Below, piece by piece: positions 17,527 through 27,801 of a stretch of 64,000 nucleotides of DNA. A program made the translations under genes and the position numbers. This DNA is from Brucellaceae bacterium (lineage in GTDB: Bacteria > Pseudomonadota > Alphaproteobacteria > Rhizobiales > Rhizobiaceae): assembly GCA_020637755.1 (NCBI GenBank), contig JACKJW010000001.1:139879-203878 (forward strand). Reading direction: 5' to 3'. The first letter of the stretch is position 1; each line of letters opens with the position of its first letter. The notes under the pieces were generated by a model. That model was given only the letters and a program-made list of their open reading frames with translations. It was not told where the DNA came from and made no database searches.

Positions 17527-18216
17527 ATGGCGTTTGATCTTTCCCGCCGAGTTGCTGCCGAGGCACTCGGCACCATGATACTGGTAGCCACCGTGGTCGG
17601 CTCGGGCATCATGGCCGATCGGCTGTCCGACGATGTCGCCGTATCACTGCTCGGCAACACGATACCCACAGGCGCGATCCTGTTCGTTCTCATCACCGCA
17701 CTCGGGCCGGTTTCGGGCGCGCATTTCAACCCGGCCGTCAGCCTGGTGTTCCTTGTGCGGCGCGAAGTGTCCGCCCGTGACTGCGCAGCATACATGGTTG
17801 CCCAGATCACTGGCGGCATTGCGGGCACGCTGCTGGCGCATGCCATGTTCGAGCTTCCGCTCCTGCAACTGTCGCAGACCGTGCGGAGCGGCGGCGGCCA
17901 ATGGATCGCGGAGATCGTGGCGACATCCGGCCTCGTCCTCACCATCCTTGCCGGACTTCGCTTCAAGGCCGATGCCATTCCGGCGCTCGTCGGACTCTAT
18001 ATCACCGCTGCCTACTGGTTCACGGCATCGACCTCCTTTGCCAATCCGGCGGTGGCCATCGCGCGTGCCTTTTCTGATACGTTCGCCGGAATCCGCCCGG
18101 CGGATGTGCCGCTTTTTGTTGTCATGGAAATCATCGGCGCCTTGATCGCGGCCGGGTTCGCCGGCTGGCTGCTGACGCCAGCGGCGGGTGATGCGCGGGA
18201 CGAGGCTGCGGCCTGA
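17527..18216 (+). CDS. aqpS: Aquaglyceroporin of the arsenic operon (AqpS-like arsenite channel)
   Basis: This 229-residue MIP-family channel has six transmembrane segments and both pore motifs: NPA at 68-70 (HFNPAV) and NPA at 173-175 (FANPAV), with the selectivity-filter arginine R180 downstream of the second. In Sinorhizobium meliloti, AqpS lies in the ars operon and lets arsenite made by ArsC leave the cell down its gradient. Here no arsB, acr3 or arsH is adjacent, so this channel is the only visible arsenite exit. It starts three bases after the arsC stop. Confidence 0.9.
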   Translation: MAFDLSRRVAAEALGTMILVATVVGSGIMADRLSDDVAVSLLGNTIPTGAILFVLITALGPVSGAHFNPAVSLVFLVRREVSARDCAAYMVAQITGGIAGTLLAHAMFELPLLQLSQTVRSGGGQWIAEIVATSGLVLTILAGLRFKADAIPALVGLYITAAYWFTASTSFANPAVAIARAFSDTFAGIRPADVPLFVVMEIIGALIAAGFAGWLLTPAAGDARDEAAA

Positions 18217-18352
18217 GAGTGCCTCACGGAGTTGCGGCGGAATGCGCCGAATTGCTGCTTTGCGTCATGACAAAATTTCTTTAAGAAGCGGGGCAGGACA
18301 AGATGCGGGCGCGATGCACCGTCGCCCGTCGTGATGGAAAGACGGACAAGTC

Positions 18353-19324
18353 ATGACCGAGATCACCTCCACCCCCAAGCTCGTTACCGTTTTCGGAGGC
18401 TCCGGCTTCGTTGGCCGCCATGTGGTGCGCGCCCTGGCGCGGCGTGGCTACCAGGTGCGCGTCGCCTGCCGCCGCCCGAACCTCGCCTTCCATCTCCAGC
18501 CGCTCGGCAATGTCGGCCAGATCCACGCGGTGCAGGCCAACCTGCGCAACCGGGCCTCGGTGGACCGCGCGGTCGCCGGTGCCGACCACGTCATCAACCT
18601 TGTCGCCATCATGAACGAGAGCGGCAAGCAGACCTACAATGCGGTGCAGGTGTTCGGTGCGCGGGCTGTTGCCGAAGCGGCACGCGCCGCCGGTGCGGGC
18701 CTCACCCATTTCTCCGCCATCGGGGCCGACAAGAATTCGCCCGCTGGCTATGCCCGCGCCAAGGCGCTGGGCGAAGAGGCGGTGCTGGAGACGGTTCCCG
18801 GCGCGGTGATCCTGCGCCCGTCGATCGTGTTCGGTCCGGAAGACGATTTCCTGAACCGCTTCGCCGAAATGAGCCGTTTCTCCCCTTTCCTGCCGCTGAT
18901 CGGTGGCGGCGAGACGAAATTCCAGCCTGTGTTCGTGGGCGATCTTGCCGAGGCGGTTGCCCGCTCGGTTGACGGCACGGTGGCTGCCGGAACCTACGAA
19001 ATCGGCGGACCGGAGGTGCTGAGCTTCCGCGACTGCATGGAGACGATGCTTGAGATCATCGATCGCAAGCGCATGCTCGTCACCCTGCCCTGGGGTGTTG
19101 CAAAGCTGATGGGCAAGGTGTTCGGCTTGCTTCCCGGCAAGCTCATCACCGCCGACCAGGTGGAATTGCTCAAGGTGGACAATGTCGTCTCGCCGGAGGC
19201 CAAGGCCGCTGGCCGGACGCTGGAAGGTCTCGGCATCACCGGCCGCACCATCGAGGCGCTGGCGCCGTCGTGGATGTGGAAGTTCCGCCCCGCCGGCCAG
19301 TTCACGCGCAAGGGCCACGCCTGA
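18353..19324 (+). CDS. Complex I NDUFA9-like NAD(P)-binding protein
   Basis: This is a 323-residue atypical short-chain dehydrogenase with N-terminal dinucleotide motif GGSGFVGRHVV (about 15-25) and the HFSAIGADKNSPAGYARAKA segment typical of the NDUFA9 group. In alphaproteobacteria, homologues of this mitochondrial complex I accessory subunit are widespread; they bind NADPH and probably help assemble or stabilise NADH dehydrogenase. No nuo genes lie nearby, so the role is from family only. The downstream permease gene starts within 20 bases and may be cotranscribed. Confidence 0.88.
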   Translation: MTEITSTPKLVTVFGGSGFVGRHVVRALARRGYQVRVACRRPNLAFHLQPLGNVGQIHAVQANLRNRASVDRAVAGADHVINLVAIMNESGKQTYNAVQVFGARAVAEAARAAGAGLTHFSAIGADKNSPAGYARAKALGEEAVLETVPGAVILRPSIVFGPEDDFLNRFAEMSRFSPFLPLIGGGETKFQPVFVGDLAEAVARSVDGTVAAGTYEIGGPEVLSFRDCMETMLEIIDRKRMLVTLPWGVAKLMGKVFGLLPGKLITADQVELLKVDNVVSPEAKAAGRTLEGLGITGRTIEALAPSWMWKFRPAGQFTRKGHA

Positions 19325-19341
19325 CCGCAGGACCGGCCGCG

Positions 19342-20109
19342 GTGGATGCGATCTCCGGTCTCGTGCCCTCCGGCCTTGAGCCGGCGGCGGCGATCATCCT
19401 TGTTACGGCAAGCTTCTTCACCTCCGCGCTGACCGCGGCGTTCGGTGTCGGCGGTGGCGTCTTCATGCTGGCGCTGATGGGCCTGATGGTGCCGGTCGCG
19501 GCCCTCATCCCCGTCCATGGCGCGGTGCAGCTCGGCTCCAACACGGGGCGCGCCTGGCACCAGCGGGCGCATATCCACTGGCCGGTGCTGCTGCCCTTCA
19601 TGGCAGGCGCCGTCATCGGTTCGATCGCGGGTGGTTTCATCGTGCTGGAACTGCCCGACGCCCTGATGAAACTGGTGCTCGGAGCCTTCATCATCGCCGT
19701 CACGTGGACGAAGATCCCGGGCTTCGACCGGCTGTCGAAGGGCGGGCTTGCCATCGGCGGCAGCGTGATCGGCTTCCTGACCATGGCGCTGGGTGCGACC
19801 GGGCCGATGATGGCGGCCTTCCTGAACCAGTTCCTCAGCGGCGACCGCAAGGCCATCGTCTCGACCCATGCGGCACTGATGACCGTACTTCACGCGATGA
19901 AGATCGTGGTGTTCGGCGCGCTGGGCTTCGCCTTTGCGCGCTGGCTGCCGCTGGTTGCCGCGATGATCGCCACCGGCTATGCCGGGACCGTGTGGGGCAC
20001 GGCACTGCTGGAACGCATGCCGGAAGATGCCTTCCGCAAATGGTTCCGCATCGCGCTGACCGTGCTGGCGCTCGACCTGATGCGGCGCGGGCTCATGGCC
20101 CTCGCCTGA
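19342..20109 (+). CDS. TauE/SafE-family membrane permease (probable sulfite/anion exporter)
   Basis: This is a membrane protein of about 255 residues with seven to eight hydrophobic segments. The two half-repeats characteristic of TauE/SafE are visible: FFTSALTAAFGVGGGVFMLA near the N-terminus and a second copy around VIGFLTMALGATGPMMAAFL. The family exports sulfite, sulfoacetate or related anions, but the substrate is not readable here. A GTG at 19342 is chosen because it avoids overlap with the preceding gene; an ATG at 19270 would overlap that gene by 55 bases. It converges with uppP, with only four bases between the stops. Confidence 0.82.
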   Translation: MDAISGLVPSGLEPAAAIILVTASFFTSALTAAFGVGGGVFMLALMGLMVPVAALIPVHGAVQLGSNTGRAWHQRAHIHWPVLLPFMAGAVIGSIAGGFIVLELPDALMKLVLGAFIIAVTWTKIPGFDRLSKGGLAIGGSVIGFLTMALGATGPMMAAFLNQFLSGDRKAIVSTHAALMTVLHAMKIVVFGALGFAFARWLPLVAAMIATGYAGTVWGTALLERMPEDAFRKWFRIALTVLALDLMRRGLMALA

Positions 20110-20113
20110 GCGC

Positions 20114-20920
20114 TCAGCCGAAGGCCAGCAGGGCCGCGAGTCCGAGCCCGCCGACAATCAGCCGCCACCAGCCGAACAGTGCATATCCGTGTTTCGAGAC
20201 GTAATCGAGCAAATGGCGGACAACAAAAACGGCGACGACAAAGGCGACGACGAAGCCGGTGGCGATGACGGGCAGATCAGCTGCCGACAGGATGTCGCGG
20301 TTCTTGTAGAGGTCATAGGCGAAGGCACCGGCCATGGTGGGCATGGCGAGGAAGAAGGAGAACTCGGCCGCCGAGCGCTTGTCGGTGCCGAGCAGCAGCG
20401 CGCCCACGATGGTGGAGCCGGAGCGCGAGGTGCCCGGGATCATGGCCAGGCACTGAAACAGGCCGATGCCGAGACAGACATGGAGCGGGTAATCCATGAC
20501 ATCGGTATAGCGCGGCTTCAGCGTCCAGCTGTCCACCCAGAGCAGGATGATGCCACCGATAATGAGCGTGACGCAGATGGTCATCGGGCTTTCAAACAGC
20601 ACGGACTTGATGAAATCATGGGCCAGGGCACCGATGAGCGCGGCCGGCAGGAACGCGATCAGGATGCCGAGGACAAAGCGCCGCGTGCGCGCATCGCGCG
20701 GCAGGTCGGTCAGGATTTTCCAGAGCCGGCCAAAATAGACGGTCAGGATGGCGAGGATGGCGCCCAGCTGGATCAGCACCTCGAAGGCCTTGCCGGTGGA
20801 CTTGAAGCCGAGGAAATGGCCGGCCAGCAGCACATGGCCCGTGGAAGACACGGGGATGAACTCCGTCAGCCCCTCCAGAAGCCCGAGAAGAACGGCATCG
20901 ACGATGGATTGATCGGCCAT
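20114..20920 (-). CDS. uppP: Undecaprenyl-diphosphate phosphatase (BacA/UppP)
   Basis: This 268-residue polytopic inner-membrane enzyme recycles the C55 lipid carrier of peptidoglycan synthesis by removing a phosphate from undecaprenyl diphosphate. Both active-site motifs are intact: [13 protein letters not shown] at residues 16-28 and the PGTSRSG motif in the middle of the protein. The length and the start [17 protein letters not shown] are typical. It converges with the TauE-like gene. Overexpression of the family confers bacitracin resistance, but here it is a housekeeping copy. Confidence 0.96.
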   Translation of the reverse strand: MADQSIVDAVLLGLLEGLTEFIPVSSTGHVLLAGHFLGFKSTGKAFEVLIQLGAILAILTVYFGRLWKILTDLPRDARTRRFVLGILIAFLPAALIGALAHDFIKSVLFESPMTICVTLIIGGIILLWVDSWTLKPRYTDVMDYPLHVCLGIGLFQCLAMIPGTSRSGSTIVGALLLGTDKRSAAEFSFFLAMPTMAGAFAYDLYKNRDILSAADLPVIATGFVVAFVVAVFVVRHLLDYVSKHGYALFGWWRLIVGGLGLAALLAFG

Positions 20921-21079
20921 GATGGCTCCTGTCCGGGCAAATGGGGCTTGCTTGTCAGCACCCCTGCGAGTGCCTATAGCTCGGGACGGTTCACAAAGCG
21001 TGACGCGAATCGCCCGTAACAGGTTTAGCCGCCGGACAAGCGATTCGCCACCGCCGCTTCAAGGCCGCACGAGGATCGC

Positions 21080-21772
21080 ATGCTCACCCTTTTCCACCAC
21101 CCGATGCTTGCCGGTTGCCGCCATGTTCGGCTGATCCTCGGCGAATATGGCGAAGAGCTGTCGCTGATCGAGGAACGGCCATGGCAGCGGCGCAAGGAAT
21201 TCCTCCAGCTCAACCCGGCCGGAACGCTGCCGGTGCTTCTGGCAGAAGGCGACATTCCGATTTCCGGTGCCGGTGTGATTGCCGAATATCTTGACGAGAC
21301 GCGTGGCGTGCTGATGCGCGACAAGCGGCTGATTTCCGGCGATCCCTTCGACCGGGCGGAAATCCGCCGCCTTGTCGACTGGTATCTTGTCAAATGCGAC
21401 GGCGATGTGACGCGCCACATGGTGCGCGAGCGCGTCTTCAAGCTGGCCATGCCAGCGGATGCCGGGGGCGGCGCGCCGGATGCGGGAGCGCTGCGTGCAG
21501 CGCGCGCCAATATCCGCCAGCACATGAAATATACCGACTGGCTGGCCGCGACACGGCACTGGCTGGCGGGATCACGCATCACCTATGCCGACATGGCGGC
21601 CGGTGCGGCCATTTCCATCCTCGACTATCTGGGTGAGGTGGACTGGAACGCCTTCCCTGCGGCGCGCGAGTGGTATGCGCGCATGAAATCGCGCCCCTCC
21701 TTCCGTCCGCTACTGGCCGAGCGGGTCACCGGCCTGCCGCCCGTCTCCCACTACGCGGACCCGGATTTCTGA
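21080..21772 (+). CDS. Glutathione S-transferase family protein
   Basis: This 230-residue cytosolic protein has an N-terminal thioredoxin-like domain ([20 protein letters not shown], with the glutathione-contacting cis-proline segment [11 protein letters not shown] near residue 50) and a C-terminal all-helical GST domain ([19 protein letters not shown]). It is expected to conjugate or transfer glutathione; the substrate is unknown. Its stop overlaps the start of queG by one base (TGATG), so the two are translationally coupled. Confidence 0.88.
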   Translation: MLTLFHHPMLAGCRHVRLILGEYGEELSLIEERPWQRRKEFLQLNPAGTLPVLLAEGDIPISGAGVIAEYLDETRGVLMRDKRLISGDPFDRAEIRRLVDWYLVKCDGDVTRHMVRERVFKLAMPADAGGGAPDAGALRAARANIRQHMKYTDWLAATRHWLAGSRITYADMAAGAAISILDYLGEVDWNAFPAAREWYARMKSRPSFRPLLAERVTGLPPVSHYADPDF

Positions 21773-22932
21773 TGGCGGGCCGGGGGATCATCACCGACCC
21801 CGGCACGCTCGCCCGCCTGATCCGCGAGGATGCCCGCCGGGAGGGGTTTGACGCCTGCGCCATTGCGCCCGCCGCACTTGCCCCGGACATTGCCGGTGAC
21901 CTCGCTGCCTTTGTCGCGCAAGGACGCCACGCCACCATGGACTGGATGGCCGAGACGCTTGAGCGGCGCAGTAGTCCGCAGGCGCTCTGGCCGGAGGCGC
22001 GTTCCGTGATCATGCTCGCCATGAATTACGGCCCGGAAGACGATCCGTTGGCCTTGCTCGGGGAAGCGGACAAGGCCGCGATTTCGGTCTATGCGCGCCA
22101 CCGCGACTATCACGACGTCATCAAGGGCAAGCTGAAGGCGATGGCCGGGCGGCTGGCAGCGCGGTCAGGCCACGAGGTGAAAGTGTTCGTGGACACGGCT
22201 CCCGTGATGGAAAAGCCGCTGGCCATGCGGGCCGGCATCGGCTGGCAGGGCAAGCACACCAATCTGGTCTCGCGGGAGCTTGGCTCGTGGCTGTTCCTCG
22301 GCGCGATCTTCACCAGCGCCGAGCTGCCGGCCGATGTGCCGGAGACGGATCATTGCGGCACCTGCAGCGCCTGCCTCGACGCCTGCCCGACGGAAGCTTT
22401 CACCGGACCCTGGCGGATTGATGCTGCACGCTGCATTTCCTACCTGACGATCGAGCACAAGGGGCCAGTGCCGCACGCGTTCCGGCCGCTGATGGGCAAC
22501 CGCATCTACGGTTGCGACGATTGCCTTGCCGTCTGCCCGTGGAACAAGTTTGCCCGCGCAGCATCCGAGGCCAAGCTCAAGGCGCGCGAAGATTTGCGCG
22601 CGCCGGAGATCGCCCATTTGCTCACCCTTGACGACGCGGCCTTCCGGACCATGTTCTCAGGGTCGCCAGTCAAGCGGATCGGGCGGGACCGGTTCATCCG
22701 CAACGCGCTGATCGCCGCTGGCAATTCCGGCAACGCATCGCTCCGCGTCCCGGTCGAGGGTCTTCTGGCGGATGCGTCGCCACTGGTGCGTGGTGCAGCC
22801 GTCTGGGCGCTTCACAGGCTCGGTGCAGACATGGCGGTGCTCACGGCGCAGCATGCCGCTTGCGAGACTGACGGCGACGTGCTGGACGAATGGACGCGGG
22901 CGCTCGGCGGGGACGAGGAAACGGGACGGTAA
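21772..22932 (+). CDS. queG: Epoxyqueuosine reductase QueG
   Basis: This 386-residue cobalamin- and iron-sulfur-dependent enzyme performs the last step of queuosine synthesis, reducing epoxyqueuosine in tRNA. The catalytic aspartate is D141 ([11 protein letters not shown]). Two [4Fe-4S] clusters are marked by C195-C198-C201-C205 ([12 protein letters not shown]) and C221, C248, C251 and C255 ([10 protein letters not shown]). The C-terminus carries HEAT-like helices. The ATG at 21772 overlaps the GST stop; longer frames run back into the GST gene and are rejected. The next gene begins four bases after its stop. Confidence 0.96.
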   Translation: MAGRGIITDPGTLARLIREDARREGFDACAIAPAALAPDIAGDLAAFVAQGRHATMDWMAETLERRSSPQALWPEARSVIMLAMNYGPEDDPLALLGEADKAAISVYARHRDYHDVIKGKLKAMAGRLAARSGHEVKVFVDTAPVMEKPLAMRAGIGWQGKHTNLVSRELGSWLFLGAIFTSAELPADVPETDHCGTCSACLDACPTEAFTGPWRIDAARCISYLTIEHKGPVPHAFRPLMGNRIYGCDDCLAVCPWNKFARAASEAKLKAREDLRAPEIAHLLTLDDAAFRTMFSGSPVKRIGRDRFIRNALIAAGNSGNASLRVPVEGLLADASPLVRGAAVWALHRLGADMAVLTAQHAACETDGDVLDEWTRALGGDEETGR

Positions 22933-22936
22933 CGGC

Positions 22937-23803
22937 ATGAGACTCTTCATCTTTGGCGCAGGCTATTCTGCGCTGGCCACGGCACAGGCGCTTTCAGGCG
23001 TGGTGCAGGAGATAGCCGGGACGAGCCGGCAGGCCGCGCGGCTTGCCGGTCTGCGCGAGGCCGGGCTCAACCCGGTCCTGTTCGACGGGACGGCATCCAG
23101 TCTGCTCGACGGTGGTCTTTCCAATGCCACGCATCTTCTGGTTTCCGCCGGTCCGGACGACCACGGCGATCCGCTACTTGCTGCGGCGCGGCCGCTGCTC
23201 ACCGGGGCCATGCCCGCGCTGGAATGGATCGGCTATTACTCGACGGTCGGCGTCTATGGCGACCATGACGGGGCCTGGATCAACGAGGACGCCGATTGTG
23301 CGCCGCGCTCGCGCCGTTCCATCCAGCGGCGCCAGGCGGAACAATCCTGGCAGGCGATGGGGGAGGAACTGGGCCTGCCAGTCGCCATCATGCGCCTGTC
23401 CGGCATCTATGGGCCGGGCCGCAATGCCTTCTGCAATCTCGAATCGGGAACGGCGCGGCGTCTCGTGAAGCCCGGACAGGTGTTCAACCGCATCCATGTG
23501 GAGGACATTGCCGGGGCTACGGCGCATCTGGCCCAATCGCGGCTTGGCGGCATTTTCAATGTGACCGATGATGAACCCGCCCCACCGCAAGACGTCATCG
23601 CCTTCGCCGCAGAGCTGATGGGCGTGGATGCGCCGCCGGAAACCGATTTCGCCACGGCGGAGCTTTCGCCCATGGCGCGGTCCTTCTATGGCGAGAACAA
23701 GCGTGTCTCCAATGCCCGGCTGAAGGAAAGCGGCTACACATTTCGCCGTCCTGACTACCGCTCCGCGCTGACGGCCATGTGGCAGGCAGGCAACTGGCGC
23801 TGA
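22937..23803 (+). CDS. SDR-family NAD-dependent epimerase/oxidoreductase (YeeZ-like)
   Basis: This 288-residue Rossmann-fold protein starts MRLFIFGAGYSALATAQAL, with a GxGYxxxA-type dinucleotide motif, and contains WIGYYSTVGVYGDHDGAWI and RLSGIYGPGRN, typical of the extended SDR group close to E. coli YeeZ. The usual Y-x3-K catalytic pair is not evident, as in other members of this atypical group. It lies directly after queG (4 bases) and may be cotranscribed with it. The substrate is unknown. Confidence 0.83.
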   Translation: MRLFIFGAGYSALATAQALSGVVQEIAGTSRQAARLAGLREAGLNPVLFDGTASSLLDGGLSNATHLLVSAGPDDHGDPLLAAARPLLTGAMPALEWIGYYSTVGVYGDHDGAWINEDADCAPRSRRSIQRRQAEQSWQAMGEELGLPVAIMRLSGIYGPGRNAFCNLESGTARRLVKPGQVFNRIHVEDIAGATAHLAQSRLGGIFNVTDDEPAPPQDVIAFAAELMGVDAPPETDFATAELSPMARSFYGENKRVSNARLKESGYTFRRPDYRSALTAMWQAGNWR

Positions 23804-23975
23804 AAATGCGCTCTGCGCCACACTCCCGCCGCGTCGGGGTGACAGTGTCCGGTGCCGCGTTTACAGTTTGCAAACCATATGGCGGCCAACGATGAGGCAG
23901 CCAGCAATGGCTGTTGAGGCCTGATGGGTCCCGCTCGGATCAAGGCCAGCTGACGAGACAAACCGGATTGCGCCC

Positions 23976-25001
23976 ATGTCCCTGATCTTCCGACTGACCG
24001 GAATCCTCATGCTGCTGCTGTCGGCCGGGCTGGCACCGGCCAATGCCGAACCGCTGGCCAAGACGCTGTTTGGCGCGCAGAAGCTGCCTGCCGCCACGGC
24101 TCCCGCCTCCTACGGCTTTTACTCCAAGGGCTGCTTTGCGGGTGGCGTGGCGATTGCCACCGACGGTCCGGCCTGGCAGGCGATGCGTCTTTCGCGAAAC
24201 CGGCGCTGGGGGCATCCGGACCTGATCGCCGTTGTCGCGCAGCTTTCGGAGAAGGCACGGGCCGACGGCTGGAACGGCCTGCTTGTCGGCGACATTTCGC
24301 AGCCGCGCGGCGGGCCGATGCTGACCGGCCATGCCTCGCACCAGATCGGGCTGGATGCCGACATCTGGTTCACACCCATGCCCGACCGCCGCCTTTCTGC
24401 CGGTGAACGCGAAAGCATGTCGGCGGTCTCCATGCTGAAGGGCGATTCGCTTTACGTGGACGACCGCATCTGGACCAAGGCGCATGAGGCCGTGCTGCGC
24501 AATGCGGCGAAGTTTCCGCAGGTGGAGCGCATCCTCGTCCATCCGGGCATCAAGAAGAAGCTCTGTGACACGGTGACGGGCGACCGCTCCTGGCTCTACA
24601 AGGTCCGCCCGTTCTGGGGACACAACTATCATTTCCACCTGCGCATCGGCTGCCCGAAGGGTTCGACCGGCTGCAAGGGACAGGCCGAACCGTCCCGCAG
24701 CGACGGCTGCGACAAGTCGCTGGACTGGTGGTTCACTGAAGAGCCCTGGCGCAAGCCGAAGCCCGGCACCAAAAAGGAGCCGAAAGCGCGCGACGTGATG
24801 ACCATGGCTGCCCTGCCGCCGGCCTGCCGCAGCGTGCTGGATGCGCCCTCCCCCGTCTCGGAGGCTGCGGTGACGGTGACCGGCCCGCGCACGGCCATCG
24901 CCGCCAGAACGGATGCGGCGGCGCCGGTGCCCGCTTCGGCCTTCGCGCCGGCGCCCAAGCCCGCCGAGATGCCGCTGCCGACGCCGCGCCCGGAAGAATA
25001 A
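23976..25001 (+). CDS. mepA: Penicillin-insensitive murein endopeptidase MepA
   Basis: This is a 341-residue periplasmic zinc peptidase precursor with signal peptide 1-24 (cleavage after PANA). The LAS-family active site is intact: GHASHQIGLDADIW with H122 and D129 matching the zinc ligands of E. coli MepA, and the later NYHFHLRIGCP supplying the third histidine. Extra cysteines (C182-type KKLCDT, GSTGCKGQ, SDGCDKS) suggest disulfides. It cuts D-Ala-mDAP cross-links in peptidoglycan. The last 60 residues are an Ala/Pro-rich low-complexity tail, longer than in E. coli. The 172 bases before it hold nothing I can identify. Confidence 0.93.
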   Translation: MSLIFRLTGILMLLLSAGLAPANAEPLAKTLFGAQKLPAATAPASYGFYSKGCFAGGVAIATDGPAWQAMRLSRNRRWGHPDLIAVVAQLSEKARADGWNGLLVGDISQPRGGPMLTGHASHQIGLDADIWFTPMPDRRLSAGERESMSAVSMLKGDSLYVDDRIWTKAHEAVLRNAAKFPQVERILVHPGIKKKLCDTVTGDRSWLYKVRPFWGHNYHFHLRIGCPKGSTGCKGQAEPSRSDGCDKSLDWWFTEEPWRKPKPGTKKEPKARDVMTMAALPPACRSVLDAPSPVSEAAVTVTGPRTAIAARTDAAAPVPASAFAPAPKPAEMPLPTPRPEE

Positions 25002-25100
25002 GCGCCTCGCTTCAGCACTGGTTTTCGGGCCGCAATGCCGTTATGAAGGCGCGCGCGCAAGCGAAGGCGCACGCCGAGGCAGTCAACGGAACCCCGCTTC

Positions 25101-26930
25101 ATGGGACGAAAGAACGTCACAAGACAGAGGCCGCGCGCCGGCGAGGTGATCGGCGTCGTGCGCCGCATCGTCGCGGAGAACGGACGCGACTATTTCTGGA
25201 CCTATGTCTTTGCGATTGTCTGCCTGCTGGCTATTGCCGGAGCGACCGCCTATCTCGCCTGGATCATCCGCGATGTCGTTGACCAGATCTTCTATCGCGA
25301 CCGCAAGGATGTGATCTTCCTGCTGTCGGGCTCCGTGTTCCTGGCCTTCCTGGTGCGCGGGCTGGCTTCCTACGGACAGGCGATTGCGCTGGCCAAGGTC
25401 GGCAACAACATTGTCGCGCGCTACCAGCGGCGCATCTTCGACAAGCTGCTCTCGCTCGGCATGAATTTCTATGCCGACCAGCGCTCCGGCCAGCTGACCG
25501 CCAAGCTGAACCAGAACATCAGCGGCGTGCGCAACGTGATGAACATCACGCTGACGTCGATCGCGCGGGATGCCGTGTCGCTGATCGGCCTTGTCGGGGT
25601 CATGTTCTACCAGGACCCGGTGCTGTCCTGTGTGCTGTTCCTTCTCGGCCCACCCATTGCCTTCGGCATCAACCACCTGATGAAGCGCATCCGACTGGTG
25701 ACACGCCAGCTCGTCAACCTGAACTCGCGCCTGCTTGGCGCCTTCCAGGAGACAACGCAGGGCATTTCCATCGTCAAGGCCTTCACCATGGAGGAGCAGC
25801 TGCACGGGAAGATGGCGGAACTGATCGAGCAGGCCGAAGCACGCTCCAACAAGATCACGCAGGTGCAGGAGCGTGCGACGCCCGCAGCCGAGATCCTCGC
25901 CGGCATCCTGGTTTCCTGTGCGGTCGCCTATACGGGTTTCAAGACGCTGGAAACGGGCAGCCTGCCCGGTTCCATGGTCGCTTTCATCACGGCCATGATG
26001 CTGGCCTATGATCCGGCGCGCCGTCTCGCCAGGGTGCAGGTCGGGCTGGAACAGGCGCTCGTCAACGCGCGCATGATCTACGAGCTGCTCGATGAGGAAG
26101 CCCACCAGCCGGATGCGCCGGGCGCGACGGAACTGAAGACCGATGCGGGCGAGATCACCTTCGACGATGTCACCTTCGGCTACAATTCCGCCCTGCCGGT
26201 GGTGCGCGGCGTGTCGCTGACGGCCAAGGCCGGGCAGACCACGGCGATTGTCGGCGCGTCGGGGGCCGGAAAGACCACGCTGATCGCCCTGGTGCAGCGC
26301 TTCTACGATCCGGCATCCGGGCGCATCCTCATCGACGGGCAGGACATTGCCGGGGTCACGAAATCCTCGCTGCGCCATGCCATCGCCTATGTCTCGCAGC
26401 AGCCCTATCTGTTCGAGGGGACGATCCGCGACAACATCCGCTACGGCCGCGCCGATGCCACGGATGCCGAGATCGAAGCTGCGGCACGCACTGCCCATGC
26501 CGAGGACTTCATCCTCGCCCAGCCCATGGGCTATGATACGCCGGTCGGCGAAGGTGGCGCGACGCTTTCGGGCGGCCAGCGCCAGCGCCTTTCCATCGCG
26601 CGCGCCATCGTGCGCCGGGCGCCGATCCTGCTGCTCGACGAAGCGACCTCCGCGCTCGACAATGAATCGGAGAAGATGGTGCAGATGGCGCTCGACACGG
26701 CGATGCGCGACCGCACCACATTGGTGATCGCCCACCGCCTTTCCACCGTGGTCAATGCCGACAAGATCGTCGTCATGGACAAGGGAGCAGTGGTGGAAGA
26801 AGGCACCCACGCCACGCTGATGGCCGACGGTTCCGGCATCTACCGGCGGTTCCATGACATGCAGGTGGCGCGGCAGGATGCGCCCGCCGCCGACACGGAT
26901 GCCACGCGTACCGGCGAAGGAGACCTATGA
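25101..26930 (+). CDS. MsbA-like ABC exporter (fused permease-ATPase)
   Basis: This 609-residue half-transporter has an N-terminal type I exporter membrane domain (six helices, about residues 30-320) and a C-terminal nucleotide-binding domain with Walker [10 protein letters not shown], signature [10 protein letters not shown], Walker [13 protein letters not shown] and the H-loop AHRLST. It should act as a homodimer that flips a lipid or other amphipathic substrate. In rhizobia this locus type is annotated as a lipid A/MsbA-type or multidrug exporter; sequence alone does not decide. The stop overlaps the dapB start by four bases. Confidence 0.9.
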   Translation: MGRKNVTRQRPRAGEVIGVVRRIVAENGRDYFWTYVFAIVCLLAIAGATAYLAWIIRDVVDQIFYRDRKDVIFLLSGSVFLAFLVRGLASYGQAIALAKVGNNIVARYQRRIFDKLLSLGMNFYADQRSGQLTAKLNQNISGVRNVMNITLTSIARDAVSLIGLVGVMFYQDPVLSCVLFLLGPPIAFGINHLMKRIRLVTRQLVNLNSRLLGAFQETTQGISIVKAFTMEEQLHGKMAELIEQAEARSNKITQVQERATPAAEILAGILVSCAVAYTGFKTLETGSLPGSMVAFITAMMLAYDPARRLARVQVGLEQALVNARMIYELLDEEAHQPDAPGATELKTDAGEITFDDVTFGYNSALPVVRGVSLTAKAGQTTAIVGASGAGKTTLIALVQRFYDPASGRILIDGQDIAGVTKSSLRHAIAYVSQQPYLFEGTIRDNIRYGRADATDAEIEAAARTAHAEDFILAQPMGYDTPVGEGGATLSGGQRQRLSIARAIVRRAPILLLDEATSALDNESEKMVQMALDTAMRDRTTLVIAHRLSTVVNADKIVVMDKGAVVEEGTHATLMADGSGIYRRFHDMQVARQDAPAADTDATRTGEGDL

Positions 26931-27748
26931 TGCAGGAGATGAAGCTTGTCGTGGCGGGAGCCGCGGGGCGCATGGGCAAGGCGCTGATCCGTGCCGTGAC
27001 CGAAATGCCGGGTGCCACCGTGTGTGCAGCCCTTGAACGGGAAGGCTCGGCGGCGCTCGGTCAGGACGCCGGAGAGATGGCGGGCGCGGGAAGGCTCGGC
27101 GTCGCCGTGACTGCCGATCCGCTGGCCGCCATCGCGAAAGCCGACGGCATTCTCGATTTCACCGGCCCGGCCGCGACGGTGTCCTTTGCCGGCTATGCGG
27201 CGCAGGCGCGCATCGCGCACGTGATCGGCACGACAGGCTGCTCGGACGAGGACAATGCGAAGATCGAAGCGGCGGCGCGCCACGCGGCGATCGTCAAGTC
27301 CGGCAACATGAGCCTTGGCGTCAACCTGCTGGCCGTGCTCGTCGAGCAGGCGGCGCGCGCACTTGAGGCCGGTGATTTCGACATCGAGGTGCTGGAAATG
27401 CACCACCGGCACAAGGTGGACGCGCCCTCCGGAACCGCGCTGCTTCTTGGCGAGGCCGCCGCGCGCGGGCGGCAGATTGCGCTGAAGGACAAATCGGTGC
27501 GCGTGCGCGACGGGCATACGGGCGCGCGCGAGGAAGGCACCATCGGCTTTGCCACGCTACGCGGCGGTTCGGTTGTCGGCGACCATTCCGTGATCCTGGC
27601 AGGGCCGGGCGAGCGTATCACGCTGTCGCACCATGCGGAGGACCGGTCGATCTTCGCGCGCGGCGCGGTCAAGGCCGCGCTCTGGGCGCATGGCCGCAAG
27701 CCCGGCCTCTACACGATGCAGGATGTGCTGGGGCTGACCGGCGCCTGA
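26927..27748 (+). CDS. dapB: 4-hydroxy-tetrahydrodipicolinate reductase
   Basis: This 273-residue NAD(P)H-dependent enzyme works in the diaminopimelate/lysine pathway. The nucleotide motif [14 protein letters not shown] is at the N-terminus, and the diagnostic catalytic/substrate motif [13 protein letters not shown] is present, as is [14 protein letters not shown]. The start overlaps the stop of the upstream ABC exporter. The first residues MMQEMK allow an alternative start three codons in, without changing the fold. gpmA follows after 53 bases. Confidence 0.97.
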   Translation: MMQEMKLVVAGAAGRMGKALIRAVTEMPGATVCAALEREGSAALGQDAGEMAGAGRLGVAVTADPLAAIAKADGILDFTGPAATVSFAGYAAQARIAHVIGTTGCSDEDNAKIEAAARHAAIVKSGNMSLGVNLLAVLVEQAARALEAGDFDIEVLEMHHRHKVDAPSGTALLLGEAAARGRQIALKDKSVRVRDGHTGAREEGTIGFATLRGGSVVGDHSVILAGPGERITLSHHAEDRSIFARGAVKAALWAHGRKPGLYTMQDVLGLTGA

Positions 27749-27801
27749 GTTTTCAAGACGACCGCCCGAAAGGGCAGAAGATACATGCAAGGAGCATCGA
27801 C

